Shown here: positions 1 through 7,247 of the stretch, piece by piece
Layout: each line of letters starts with the position of its first letter
How positions within the stretch are numbered: the first letter of the stretch is position 1
Assembly: GCA_041402005.1 (NCBI GenBank)
Contig: JAWKTB010000001.1
Coordinates: 1-64,000 of the forward strand
Length of the DNA: 64,000 bases
Reading direction: 5' to 3'
Origin: JAJRXR01 sp041402005
GTDB taxonomy: Bacteria > Planctomycetota > Phycisphaerae > Phycisphaerales > UBA1924
Program-made: the position numbers and the translations under genes
The notes under the pieces: generated by a model
What the model saw: the letters and a program-made list of their open reading frames with translations, nothing else
The model's database searches: none
Told to the model about the DNA's origin: nothing

Positions 1-1
1 G

Positions 2-505
2 GACTGCCTCGGGCACATCGGGGTCGGCGTCCACGTCGGGCCCCACGAGCGCGACCCGATGCGGGCGACCTGCCGTGTCACTCCCGCAGACCGCCTCGCG
101 CCCGTGCAGGTCACGACCCAGCCCTACCCGGGCTTCCCGACAGACGCACAGGCGCAGCTGATGGCGCTGGTCTCGCTCGCCGACGGCAACTCGGTGATCA
201 CTGAGAAGATCTTCCCCGAGCGTTTCTTGCACGTCGCCGAGCTGACGCGGATGGGCGCCCACTTGCTGCGCCAGGGCTCGACGGTGGTCGTCGCGGGCGT
301 GCGGGAGTTGACGGGGGCGCCGGTGATGGCCTCGGACCTGCGCGCCAGCGCCGGCCTCGTCCTCGCCGGGCTCGCCGCGAAGGGGCGGACCACCATCAAC
401 CGCGTCTACCACCTCGACCGCGGGTACGAGCGTCTGGAGGAGCGCCTCGAGCGCGTCGGCGCCCGGATCACGCGGGCGAAGGCTGAGGAGCTCGTCGCAG
501 CGTGA
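2..505 (+). CDS. murA: UDP-N-acetylglucosamine 1-carboxyvinyltransferase, C-terminal part
   Basis: This is the last 167 codons of MurA, which transfers enolpyruvate from PEP to UDP-GlcNAc in the first committed step of peptidoglycan synthesis in the cytoplasm. The frame is open from base 2 and the start lies outside the window. Family hallmarks seen are the FPTDAQAQ segment, which holds the Asp that contacts the substrate, the NSVITEKIF stretch, and the DLRASAGLVLAGLAA helix near the C-terminus. The family is about 420 residues, so some 250 N-terminal residues, including the PEP-binding Cys/Asp loop, are missing. The gene converges on ptsH, with a dispersed repeat between them. MurA in a planctomycete fits the current view that the phylum makes peptidoglycan. 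Confidence 0.93.
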   Translation, partial: DCLGHIGVGVHVGPHERDPMRATCRVTPADRLAPVQVTTQPYPGFPTDAQAQLMALVSLADGNSVITEKIFPERFLHVAELTRMGAHLLRQGSTVVVAGVRELTGAPVMASDLRASAGLVLAGLAAKGRTTINRVYHLDRGYERLEERLERVGARITRAKAEELVAA

Positions 506-547
506 GGGCAGTGCGTGGTGAGGTGGTGAAGAACGTGGCGGACAGTG

Positions 548-751
548 GGCAATAGGCATCAGGCAATAGGCATCAGGCATCAGGCATTAGGCATTAGGCA
601 TTAGGAAGAGATCGTCCACGCCCACGACGAGTCTTCGAGTCGTGGGGTCAGCCTCTCCCCCGCTCCCAGCGGGGGAGACGGGTCCAAGCGAAGCGCCGGA
701 CCAGAGGGGGTGAGTCGGATCAACCACTCACCACTCACCACTCACCACTCA
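548..751 (+). repeat. Composite dispersed repeat, copy A
   Basis: Eight 7-bp units of the GGCAATA/GGCATCA/GGCATTA type run from 548 to 603. A 21-bp block follows (610-630), then an inverted repeat (CCACGAC/GTCGTGG, 622-645), an 11-bp perfect hairpin with a CCC loop (654-678), a 36-bp block that includes GGTCC...GGACC (681-716), and four CCACTCA units (724-751). The 21-bp and 36-bp blocks and the hairpin stem recur exactly, in inverted orientation, at 15,892-16,000. The last CCACTCA unit supplies the ptsH stop codon. The element fills the gap between the convergent murA and ptsH genes. It resembles a REP-like or non-autonomous element. It has no coding capacity. Confidence 0.85.
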
Positions 752-1024
752 CTCCTCGTCGAACCCCCGCTCAACGAGCGACTTGAGTTCCTCGGCGCAC
801 GCGTGAGCGTCGGTTCCCTCGCAGACCAGCTCCAGCGTCGTCCCCTTCGTGGCGGCGAGCATCATGATCTCCATGATCGACTTGCCGTCCACCTCGTCCG
901 AGCCCTTGCGCACGCGGACGGACGACTCGAAGCGGTTGGCGACGTCGGCGAGCGCGGTCGCCGGGCGCGCGTGCAGCCCCAGCTCGTTGACGATCGTCAC
1001 GCTGACCGCGCATCGCTCCGGCAC
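749..1024 (-). CDS. ptsH: Phosphocarrier protein HPr
   Basis: This 91-residue cytoplasmic HPr passes phosphate between EI and EIIA-type proteins of the phosphotransferase system. The active-site His lies in the GLHARPA motif near the N-terminus. The usual regulatory-Ser helix region reads GKSIMEIMML, the normal HPr signature. I chose the GTG at 1024 because GGAGGA (1031-1036) stands 6 nt upstream. A GTG at 1069 would add a basic 15-residue extension and overlap ptsN. The gene is third in an hpf-ptsN-ptsH operon, the classic nitrogen-PTS arrangement. No sugar EIIB/C genes are nearby, so a regulatory role is more likely than sugar uptake. The stop codon lies in the CCACTCA repeat units. Confidence 0.92.
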   Translation of the reverse strand: MPERCAVSVTIVNELGLHARPATALADVANRFESSVRVRKGSDEVDGKSIMEIMMLAATKGTTLELVCEGTDAHACAEELKSLVERGFDEE

Positions 1025-1061
1025 GCCCGATCCTCCGCGTCCGCGGGCGCCCTTGCCGCGG

Positions 1062-1538
1062 TCATCCACCCAGCTGCTGCGTGTCCGCCTCCTCCAGCAG
1101 CGACCAGACCTCGTCGGCGCTGTTCGACTGTCGCAGGAACCTGCGGAACGTGTCCTTGCTCAGGTTCTTGAAGATCGACTCCATCGCCTGCAGGTGCTCC
1201 TCGGGCTGGTCCTCGGGACTGAGCAGCAGGAAGACCGAGTAGACGGGCTGCTTGTCGAGGGCCTCGAACTCGACGCCGCCCGAGCTGAGCCCGATCGCCG
1301 CCGCCATCTGCGTCACCCGCGGGTGCTTCACGTGGGGCACCGCGACCCCGCGCCCGAACCCGGTCGAGCCTTTGCGCTCACGGGCGAGCAGGCGGTCGAC
1401 GAGCTCGTCCTCCGCGCCGTCGGGCGCCGCCCCGGCCGCGATCAGCACGCCCACCAGCTCCCTGATCACCTCGTCGCGCTGGTTGGCCTCGAGGTCCGCG
1501 ACGATGGCATCCCGAACGACAATGTCTCTGAGCTTCAT
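1062..1538 (-). CDS. ptsN: PTS EIIA domain protein (EIIA-Ntr type)
   Basis: This 158-residue protein belongs to the fructose/mannitol EIIA family, which includes the regulatory EIIA-Ntr. The phosphorylated His is expected in GVAVPHVKHP, preceded by the family's ERKGSTGFGRG loop. There is no membrane segment and no attached EIIB or EIIC domain. The gene sits between hpf and ptsH, the order seen around rpoN in many bacteria, although no rpoN is visible here. The likely role is to receive phosphate from HPr and signal nitrogen, potassium or carbon status. A stand-alone EIIA for fructose uptake is the alternative but is less likely without partner permease genes. Confidence 0.88.
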   Translation of the reverse strand: MKLRDIVVRDAIVADLEANQRDEVIRELVGVLIAAGAAPDGAEDELVDRLLARERKGSTGFGRGVAVPHVKHPRVTQMAAAIGLSSGGVEFEALDKQPVYSVFLLLSPEDQPEEHLQAMESIFKNLSKDTFRRFLRQSNSADEVWSLLEEADTQQLGG

Positions 1539-1608
1539 GGCAGCATGGCGCTCCCGGGTGATGCGACGCGGGCCGACCCCGCGCCCTTCCCTGGGCCCGA
1601 CCGACGCG

Positions 1609-1914
1609 TCACCCGCGGTGGCCGAGCTTGAGCTTCTCCTTGTAGTCAGTCAACTGGCGAGACGCCTTCTGCGTCGCCAGGTCGATGGCGCCGTACACAT
1701 CGTCCCCGCTCGCCTGCGACACGAAATCGTCGTGGTGCTCCACGTCCACGACCACCTCGACCTTGAACTCCCCCTTGGGATCGGGGTCGAAGATCGTGTA
1801 CGTGATCGCCAGGATGCGGTCGAAGTACTTGACCAGCTTGCTTCCCTTGGACTCGGCGTGCTCCCGGATCGGGTCCGTGATCTGGACGTGCCTGCCGATG
1901 ACGTCGATTCGCAT
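1609..1914 (-). CDS. hpf: Ribosome hibernation-promoting factor
   Basis: This 101-residue protein of the HPF/YfiA (S30AE) family binds the decoding centre of the 30S subunit and silences or dimerises ribosomes in stationary phase. The start MRIDVIGRHVQITDPI and the later Asp/His-rich stretch are typical of the short form. The long form's C-terminal dimerisation domain is absent. ATG 1914 is preceded by GAGGGGAG about 6 nt upstream. An upstream in-frame extension is Arg/Pro-rich and not family-like. It is the first gene of the hpf-ptsN-ptsH operon, about 70 nt before ptsN. Confidence 0.9.
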   Translation of the reverse strand: MRIDVIGRHVQITDPIREHAESKGSKLVKYFDRILAITYTIFDPDPKGEFKVEVVVDVEHHDDFVSQASGDDVYGAIDLATQKASRQLTDYKEKLKLGHRG

Positions 1915-2036
1915 GCACAGCTCCCCTCGAGTCTCGCTCGCCCGCCCACGCGCGGGCGGCGTCCTTCCGTGAGCCACAGCATAGCCCGTGAGAGACCACG
2001 CGATCGCGCCCGCGTCGCCCCGTCCCGCGGGGCCCG

Positions 2037-2948
2037 TCACGCCGCGTCGTCTCCGCCCTCGGCGGGGCTCGTCTCAGCGATCCGTCGCGCCCGCGTCGCC
2101 TCGACGCCACGGGCAGTCCGCGCCCCGCCTTCTTTCGCCATGCTGAGTTTCTCGCCCGTCGGATCCTCGGGTGTCAGTACGCCCGCGGTGAGCACGAACC
2201 GCAGCGCCTCCTCCACCGTCATGTCCAGGCGGTGGATCTTCGAGCGGGGCACGTTGATCGTGAACCCCGTGAACGGCGTCGGCGACGTCGGGATGAACAC
2301 CGTCGAGACCGCCTCCCCCGCGTGCGCGTCGATCTGCCGCACGGACGACCCGGTCAGGAACCCGATCGTCCAGATCCCCTCGGACGGGTACTCGACGATC
2401 ACCACGTCCCGGAACGCCATCTTCTTCTCGCCCAGGATCAGGTCCACCACCTGCTTCACGTGCGGGTACACCTGCTTGAACCCCGGGATCTGACTGATCA
2501 GGCGCTCCAGGCGCGCATAGATGCGCTTGCCGATCAGGTTCGACAGCAGCACCCCCGCCAAATAGATCAGCAGGATCGCGACGATCAGGCCCGTGAGGTT
2601 GAGGTACCAGTGCTGGTCCCAGTACTGGCGGAGATACTGGCGGCGCAGGCCGGCGCGGATCACCTCGTCACTCGCGCCGGGCGGGAACTGCTTCGACACC
2701 CGCGCGTCGTTGATCTCCGCACGGTCGATCACGAACCACTCGGGCAGGCTCTCGTCCGTCACCACCCGCGGCACCACCCAGAGCACGACCGTCCGCGTCC
2801 CCGAGTTGATCGGCTCGGCCACGTTCTGGAACACGAACACGAACGCCTGCCACAGGATCCACAGCGTCAGCACCGACGGCAGCAGGATCGCCAGCCCCCG
2901 CCCGAAGAACTTCTTGAAGTCACCCTCGAAGGTCTTGTGGTGCGCCAT
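2037..2948 (-). CDS. DUF502 family membrane protein
   Basis: This 303-residue protein matches the DUF502 pattern. A short basic N-terminus precedes a first membrane helix (about residues 18-40), then a loop of about 80 residues, a second helix (about 115-140, LTGLIVAILLIYLAGVLL) and a soluble C-terminal half. The motif IPGFKQVYPHVKQVVDL and the later segments VIVEYPSEGIWTIGF and VFIPTSPTPFTG are characteristic. Function is unknown; homologues are widespread in planctomycetes and proteobacteria. An SD sequence AAGGAGG lies 11 nt before ATG 2948. The loop between the two helices is longer than in most relatives I know of. The last 50 residues are low in complexity (Ala, Arg, Glu). Confidence 0.82.
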   Translation of the reverse strand: MAHHKTFEGDFKKFFGRGLAILLPSVLTLWILWQAFVFVFQNVAEPINSGTRTVVLWVVPRVVTDESLPEWFVIDRAEINDARVSKQFPPGASDEVIRAGLRRQYLRQYWDQHWYLNLTGLIVAILLIYLAGVLLSNLIGKRIYARLERLISQIPGFKQVYPHVKQVVDLILGEKKMAFRDVVIVEYPSEGIWTIGFLTGSSVRQIDAHAGEAVSTVFIPTSPTPFTGFTINVPRSKIHRLDMTVEEALRFVLTAGVLTPEDPTGEKLSMAKEGGARTARGVEATRARRIAETSPAEGGDDAA

Positions 2949-3069
2949 CCAGCCGCCCGCCTCCTTGCCCTGCGCCGGACCCGTCGTCTCCCCCAGCCGG
3001 TTCGGATTCTACAGGCCCATGTTGCGAGTGTTCGCGCCCCGTCCGGGTGGTCTCGCTCGATCGGCCAAC

Positions 3070-3093
3070 AAAAAACGCCCGCCGCGGCGGGCG
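3070..3093 (-). terminator. Intrinsic terminator after tRNA-Ile
   Basis: On the minus strand an 18-nt self-complementary GC hairpin (3076-3093) is followed by six T residues (3075-3070). It begins 7 nt past the 3' end of the tRNA, so it should end the tRNA transcript. It also insulates the DUF502 gene downstream. Confidence 0.85.
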
Positions 3094-3099
3094 CTTCAA

Positions 3100-3173
3100 T
3101 GGGCCTGACTGGGCTCGAACCAGTGACCTCACCCTTATCAGGGGTGCGCTCTAGCCAGCTGAGCTACAGGCCC
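3100..3173 (-). tRNA. tRNA-Ile (anticodon GAT)
   Basis: A 74-nt cloverleaf reads GGGCCTG at the 5' acceptor strand and CAGGCCC plus discriminator A at the 3' end. The anticodon stem CACCC/GGGTG encloses the loop CTGATAA, giving anticodon GAT, which decodes ATC/ATT. The T-arm carries GGTTCGA. CCA is not encoded. It is transcribed alone rather than inside an rRNA spacer, between the histidine kinase gene and the terminator at 3070-3093. Confidence 0.95.
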
Positions 3174-3202
3174 GTTGCCGGGAGCGGCGCCCCCGGGGGC
3201 GG

Positions 3203-3208
3203 AGTATA
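3203..3208 (-). promoter_or_regulatory. -10 box for tRNA-Ile
   Basis: TATACT on the minus strand lies about 30 nt upstream of the mature tRNA 5' end, the expected spacing for a -10 element. I see no good -35 hexamer, because the upstream DNA is very GC-rich and runs into the 3' end of the histidine kinase gene. Confidence 0.55.
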
Positions 3209-3217
3209 CCCCCCACC

Positions 3218-5251
3218 CTACGCGCCCGCGGGCGCCGCCGACGCCCGACCCACCGCGCCAGTCTCCCGCAGGGGAAGCGTGAGCAGGAACTCGGCGCCGT
3301 GCCCACGCCTCCGCACGAGACGCAGGTCCCCGCCCGCCTCCCGCGCCAGCCCTCGCGACAACGCCAGCCCCAGCCCGAGCCCCGAGCGCATCACGCGCGA
3401 GGCCCCCCGCTGGAACTCGCCGAAGATCCGCGCCCGGTCCCGCGCGGGGATGCCCGGCCCGTAGTCCGCGACCAGCATCTCGAGCTGGCCGCTGCCGACG
3501 CGCACGTCCAGATGGATCCGCGGATCGACGTCCTCGTCGTCCTCGCCGTCACTGGGCCCCGCGTACTTGCACGCGTTCTCAACCAGGTTCATCAGGATCC
3601 GCTCGACCGCGTGGGGGTCGACGCTGAGCGTCACGCCCGAACGCGTCGCCTCGTCGAGCTCCGCCGACACGATCAGGTCCATCCCGCTCTGCTCCGCCCG
3701 GCGTGACAGCGTCGGACGCAGGCGGACAAGCAGCGCCTCGGGCGTCAGCTCCTGCACCTGCTCGGGCCCGGCGCGCCGACGACTCAGGCGCGCGTACTCC
3801 AGCACGTTCTCCACGATTCCCGACAATCGTCCCGACTCGCTCTTGAGCGTGGACAGATACTCCCGCCTCGCCGCTTCGTCCGACACCATCCCGTCCGCGA
3901 GCATCTGCGAGTACAGGCGGAAGGTGGTGAGCGGCGTCCGCAGCTCGTGCGTCACCGCGCTGACGAACGTCCCCCGGCGCTCCGAGAGCTGGATCGCCGC
4001 CCGCAACACCAGCCCGATCGCCACCGCCGCCGCGACAAGCGCCAGCCACGAGAACACCAGCGTCGCCCGCGTCGGCGTGATCCCCACGCTCGCAAGCGTC
4101 GGCTCGGGGCCGGGCTCCAGACGCACCGGCGCCGTCGCCAATAGCTCCGGGATCGAGGCCCCGCGCCAGTCGTCGGCCTGCGCCGGTTCCAATCGAGCCT
4201 GAGGCAAGAGGTCGCGCACGCTCCCCAGCAGCAACGAGCTGAGCGCGGGCCAGTCCACCCAGAACCCCTGCGTGACCTCCCGCCCCTCCACGCTCGCCTC
4301 GCGCACGAACAGCAGACGCGGGTTCTCCCCCCACACCCACATCGCCTCGAGCGGGCCGACACGGACATCGCTGGCGCCGCTCACGTCCGCCCGTCCCGCG
4401 GCACGAGTCTCTCCGCCGACGATCGGCTCCCCGCCCGCCGACGTCAGCTCGTCTCGTGCCGTGACCGTGTTCGCGTCCAGCGCGACGTCCTTCTCCTCCT
4501 TGTCCGACAGCTCGCTCTTCGAGACGGCTCGCTGAGGCGTGTTGGACGAGTAGTTCGACGCCCGCTCCGCGACCTGCTGACGCGCGAAGTACTCCTGCAG
4601 CTCGCGGCTGGCGTTCTGGGGCTCCTCGTCCGACCTGGGCCGGTTCGCCTGGTCAAACGCCACCATCGGCGCCGCGGCCAACGCGCCGTCCTCCCCCTCC
4701 GGCGCCTTGCGGAACAACTCCCGCTGCTTGCCTTGCAGCACCCCCGTCAACTCCGCCAGCAACGTCTCCGACGCCCGGATCGCCTCGGGCGCGACGAACC
4801 CGGACTCGGCCAGGTCCAGCATGTTCCCCGTCGGCGCCTGGGGCGACGTCACGCTCCCGTCGGGCTCCACCTGGAAGTGCAAGAGGATCAGGTTCTGCCC
4901 GGGCGTCTCGCCGTCGCCCGCGATCGCGCCGATGTCGAGCAGGGGCGAGGGCACCAGCACGTCCCCGGGCCCGACCGGCTGCCACATCCGCGTGTACGCA
5001 CGCTCCGCCGGGTAGAAGCTCCGGTAGTGGAAGTAGGGGCGCCCCGCCTCACGCGCGATGATCGGCGTCAGCAGCGAGTCCATCCGCCACAACGCCAGGC
5101 GGACCGCCTCCTCGCGCTCCGCCTGCGCCCTGGCCCGCTGCTCCTGACGCTCGAGGCGCAGTCCCTGCCACGTGATCAGCACCAGCACCAGCGCGACGAT
5201 CCCCACGCAGGCGCCGAAGACCAGCCACGTTGCCCGACGACGCGACCTCAT
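3218..5251 (-). CDS. Sensor histidine kinase with a large extracytoplasmic region
   Basis: This 677-residue membrane kinase is the partner of the response regulator just upstream. An N-terminal helix (residues 8-28) and a second helix (about 395-415) enclose roughly 360 extracytoplasmic residues, where I recognise no sensor domain; part of it is low-complexity and hydrophilic. The HisKA motif VTHELRTPLTT places the phosphorylated His at about residue 435. An N-box (NLVENACKYA), G1 box (DYGPGIP) and G2 region (GLGLGLALSRG) form the ATPase domain. No HAMP domain is evident. The ATG at 5251 overlaps the regulator's stop by 4 nt (ATGA), which fixes the start and implies coupled translation. The stimulus is unknown. 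Confidence 0.88.
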   Translation of the reverse strand: MRSRRRATWLVFGACVGIVALVLVLITWQGLRLERQEQRARAQAEREEAVRLALWRMDSLLTPIIAREAGRPYFHYRSFYPAERAYTRMWQPVGPGDVLVPSPLLDIGAIAGDGETPGQNLILLHFQVEPDGSVTSPQAPTGNMLDLAESGFVAPEAIRASETLLAELTGVLQGKQRELFRKAPEGEDGALAAAPMVAFDQANRPRSDEEPQNASRELQEYFARQQVAERASNYSSNTPQRAVSKSELSDKEEKDVALDANTVTARDELTSAGGEPIVGGETRAAGRADVSGASDVRVGPLEAMWVWGENPRLLFVREASVEGREVTQGFWVDWPALSSLLLGSVRDLLPQARLEPAQADDWRGASIPELLATAPVRLEPGPEPTLASVGITPTRATLVFSWLALVAAAVAIGLVLRAAIQLSERRGTFVSAVTHELRTPLTTFRLYSQMLADGMVSDEAARREYLSTLKSESGRLSGIVENVLEYARLSRRRAGPEQVQELTPEALLVRLRPTLSRRAEQSGMDLIVSAELDEATRSGVTLSVDPHAVERILMNLVENACKYAGPSDGEDDEDVDPRIHLDVRVGSGQLEMLVADYGPGIPARDRARIFGEFQRGASRVMRSGLGLGLALSRGLAREAGGDLRLVRRRGHGAEFLLTLPLRETGAVGRASAAPAGA

Positions 5252-5988
5252 GGCGACGACCCGACGTCTTCCTTCGCCGCCAGCATGTACCCCTTCCCAC
5301 GCACCGTGCGCACCACCTTGGGCTCGGTCGGCGAATCGCCGAGCTGCTCTCGCAATCGCGCGACGGCCATGTCCACCGTACGCGTCTGCGTCCCCCTCGG
5401 GTCGAACCCCCACACGCGGGCCAGCAGCTCGTCACGCCCGATCGCCCGACCCCGGTTGGCCGCCAGGTACGCCAGCACCTCCGCCTCGCGCTGCGCCAGC
5501 GCCCGGCGCTCGCCGTCGGGCAGCGTCACCTCGCGCCGATCGAAGTCGATCAGGCGCCCCGCGATCTCGAGCTTGGACACGGGCGTCGGGCGTTCCGCGG
5601 ACCGGCGAAGCACCGCCTCCACCCGCGCGATCAGCTCGTCCACACCGAACGGCTTGACCACGTAATCGTCCGCCCCCAGTTTCAAACCCCGGACGCGGTC
5701 CTCCTCCTCGCCTCTGGCGGTCAGGAAGATCACGGGGATCGTCGGCTTGGCCCGGCGCAGCTGCGCCAGCACCTCCATCCCGTCCATCTTCGGCATCATG
5801 ATGTCGAGCAGCACGATGTCCGCGTCGATGGACAAGGCCAGGTCGAGTCCCGCGCGCCCGTCCGCCGCCTCGTGCACCGAATACCCGTTGAAGCGCAGGG
5901 CGTCCACCAGCCCGCGCCGGATCGCCGAGTCGTCCTCGACCACCAAGACGTTCGCCAGGGGCAAGCCGCCTCCTTCCGGGGCGGACAC
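5248..5988 (-). CDS. OmpR/PhoB-type response regulator
   Basis: This 246-residue regulator has an N-terminal receiver domain and a C-terminal winged helix. In the receiver, the acidic pair is in VVEDDSA, the phospho-accepting Asp in LLDIMMPKMDG and the conserved Lys in VVKPFG. The winged helix ends with the family's RTVRGKGYML strand. It should bind DNA on phosphorylation by the kinase encoded next to it. Two starts are plausible. GTG 5988 has GAGGGG 5 nt upstream; TTG 5964 has AAGGAGG 4 nt upstream and would remove eight residues. The pair precedes two secreted VWA-domain genes on the same strand, only 21 nt away, so those may be co-transcribed or regulated by it. Confidence 0.92.
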   Translation of the reverse strand: MSAPEGGGLPLANVLVVEDDSAIRRGLVDALRFNGYSVHEAADGRAGLDLALSIDADIVLLDIMMPKMDGMEVLAQLRRAKPTIPVIFLTARGEEEDRVRGLKLGADDYVVKPFGVDELIARVEAVLRRSAERPTPVSKLEIAGRLIDFDRREVTLPDGERRALAQREAEVLAYLAANRGRAIGRDELLARVWGFDPRGTQTRTVDMAVARLREQLGDSPTEPKVVRTVRGKGYMLAAKEDVGSSP

Positions 5989-6009
5989 ACGCCCCTCAAA
6001 GCGTACCGC

Positions 6010-7218
6010 TCAGCCCTCGGGGGCGAGACGGATCCCGACGCGGGCCGCCTGGCGACGCACCGACTCGCCCACCTTGGCGTCGAACCCGTCGCCCTTCTCG
6101 CCCGCGGCGGCCCGCTTGGCAAGTTCATCGGTGATGTACGCCGCCCGCTTCGCGTCCAGCTCGCGGATCTGCTCGACGAGCTTTTCGCGCTCCTCCTGGA
6201 GCTGGGCGACGTGCGTCGCGCGCTCCTCGGGCGTCATCGACCGCATCGATTCGGGGAGCTGGTCCTCGGGCACGTCCTCGAGCTTGACGCGCCCCACCTG
6301 GACATCGCTGACGAGCTCCTGCTCGCCGTAGAGCGACTTCTCGCCCGAGCGGGAGTAGAGGTACCGCGCCCGGTCCGCCGCCGCCGCCGGCGCCGCGTCT
6401 GCGTCGATCGTCTCCGCCTCCTGCCGCTTGGCCATCTGCGCCGTCAGGGTCGTGGCGTCCCCGTAGTCGAGCATCGTGCCCCGGACCTGCGCGTTCAGTT
6501 CCGCGATCTGCTCGTCGAAGGGCGTCTCGATCACCGCCACGCCCCCCGACTGCTCGATCGCGAAGTACTCCCCCTCGCTCATCGCCGCCACCTCGCGCCA
6601 GATCCGCGACGTCTCGTCCCACACGCCACACTGAATCGCGTTGATGATGATCCCCCGCCCGACCGCCTCCTTGCACGTCTCGGCGTACGGCGTGTCCTGC
6701 TCGTAGTCCATGTGGGGCGGCGCATCGCCCACCAGGTAGATGAGCCGCAGCGTCGCCCCCGCGTCGCTCCCGCCCCAGTCGATCGCGTGCACCGCCTCGT
6801 GCAGCGCCTGGTTGACGCTCTCGGGCCCGTCGCCCCCGCCCCCCGCCTCGAAGCGCATCAGGTCCGCGTACACCGCGTCGAGGTCGTCGGTCAGGGGTGT
6901 GAGCTTCGTCACGTAGTCGTCCCCCCGGTCGCGGTACCCCACCAGCCCCATCCGGATCTCGGGGCGGGGCTCGGCGGTCGCGATCTGGTTCGCGATCGCC
7001 CAGATCTTGGCCTTCGCCCCCTCGATCAGCCCGCTCATCGAGCCGGTCGTGTCGAGGACGAAGACGACGTCGATCCGGGCGAGCGCCTCCGCCTCGTTCA
7101 CGATGACGGGGGGAGCCTCGTCCACCAGCGTCTGCTGCCCCCACGCGGGCGACCCAGCCAGACCCATCGCCAACCCTGCCGCCATCCCAGCCGCCGAGAT
7201 CAGTTTCCGTGCGCGCAT
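6010..7218 (-). CDS. Secreted von Willebrand factor A domain protein
   Basis: This 402-residue protein has a signal peptide (cleavage probably after AWGQ, about residue 27-28) and a VWA domain (about 48-230). Its metal-ion-dependent adhesion site is intact: DTTGSMS begins at residue 56. The rest is charged and probably helical (about 290-370), rich in Glu, Arg and Gln. ATG 7218 has AAGGAG upstream. It lies 29 nt downstream of a larger VIT-VWA gene on the same strand, so the two are probably translated from one mRNA. VWA proteins of this kind mediate Mg2+-dependent protein contacts outside the cytoplasmic membrane. The partner is unknown. Confidence 0.82.
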   Translation of the reverse strand: MRARKLISAAGMAAGLAMGLAGSPAWGQQTLVDEAPPVIVNEAEALARIDVVFVLDTTGSMSGLIEGAKAKIWAIANQIATAEPRPEIRMGLVGYRDRGDDYVTKLTPLTDDLDAVYADLMRFEAGGGGDGPESVNQALHEAVHAIDWGGSDAGATLRLIYLVGDAPPHMDYEQDTPYAETCKEAVGRGIIINAIQCGVWDETSRIWREVAAMSEGEYFAIEQSGGVAVIETPFDEQIAELNAQVRGTMLDYGDATTLTAQMAKRQEAETIDADAAPAAAADRARYLYSRSGEKSLYGEQELVSDVQVGRVKLEDVPEDQLPESMRSMTPEERATHVAQLQEEREKLVEQIRELDAKRAAYITDELAKRAAAGEKGDGFDAKVGESVRRQAARVGIRLAPEG

Positions 7219-7247
7219 CGCGTGCTCCTTGCTGTTTGTGTGTTCGA

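Noticed and set aside
548..603. Tandem 7-bp units that might be a CRISPR or minisatellite
   Set aside because: Units are 7 bp with no spacers and no cas genes, so not a CRISPR. They are part of the dispersed repeat.
3100..3173. tRNA as a possible integration site
   Set aside because: No integrase gene and no repeat of the tRNA 3' end was seen nearby; neighbouring genes look native.
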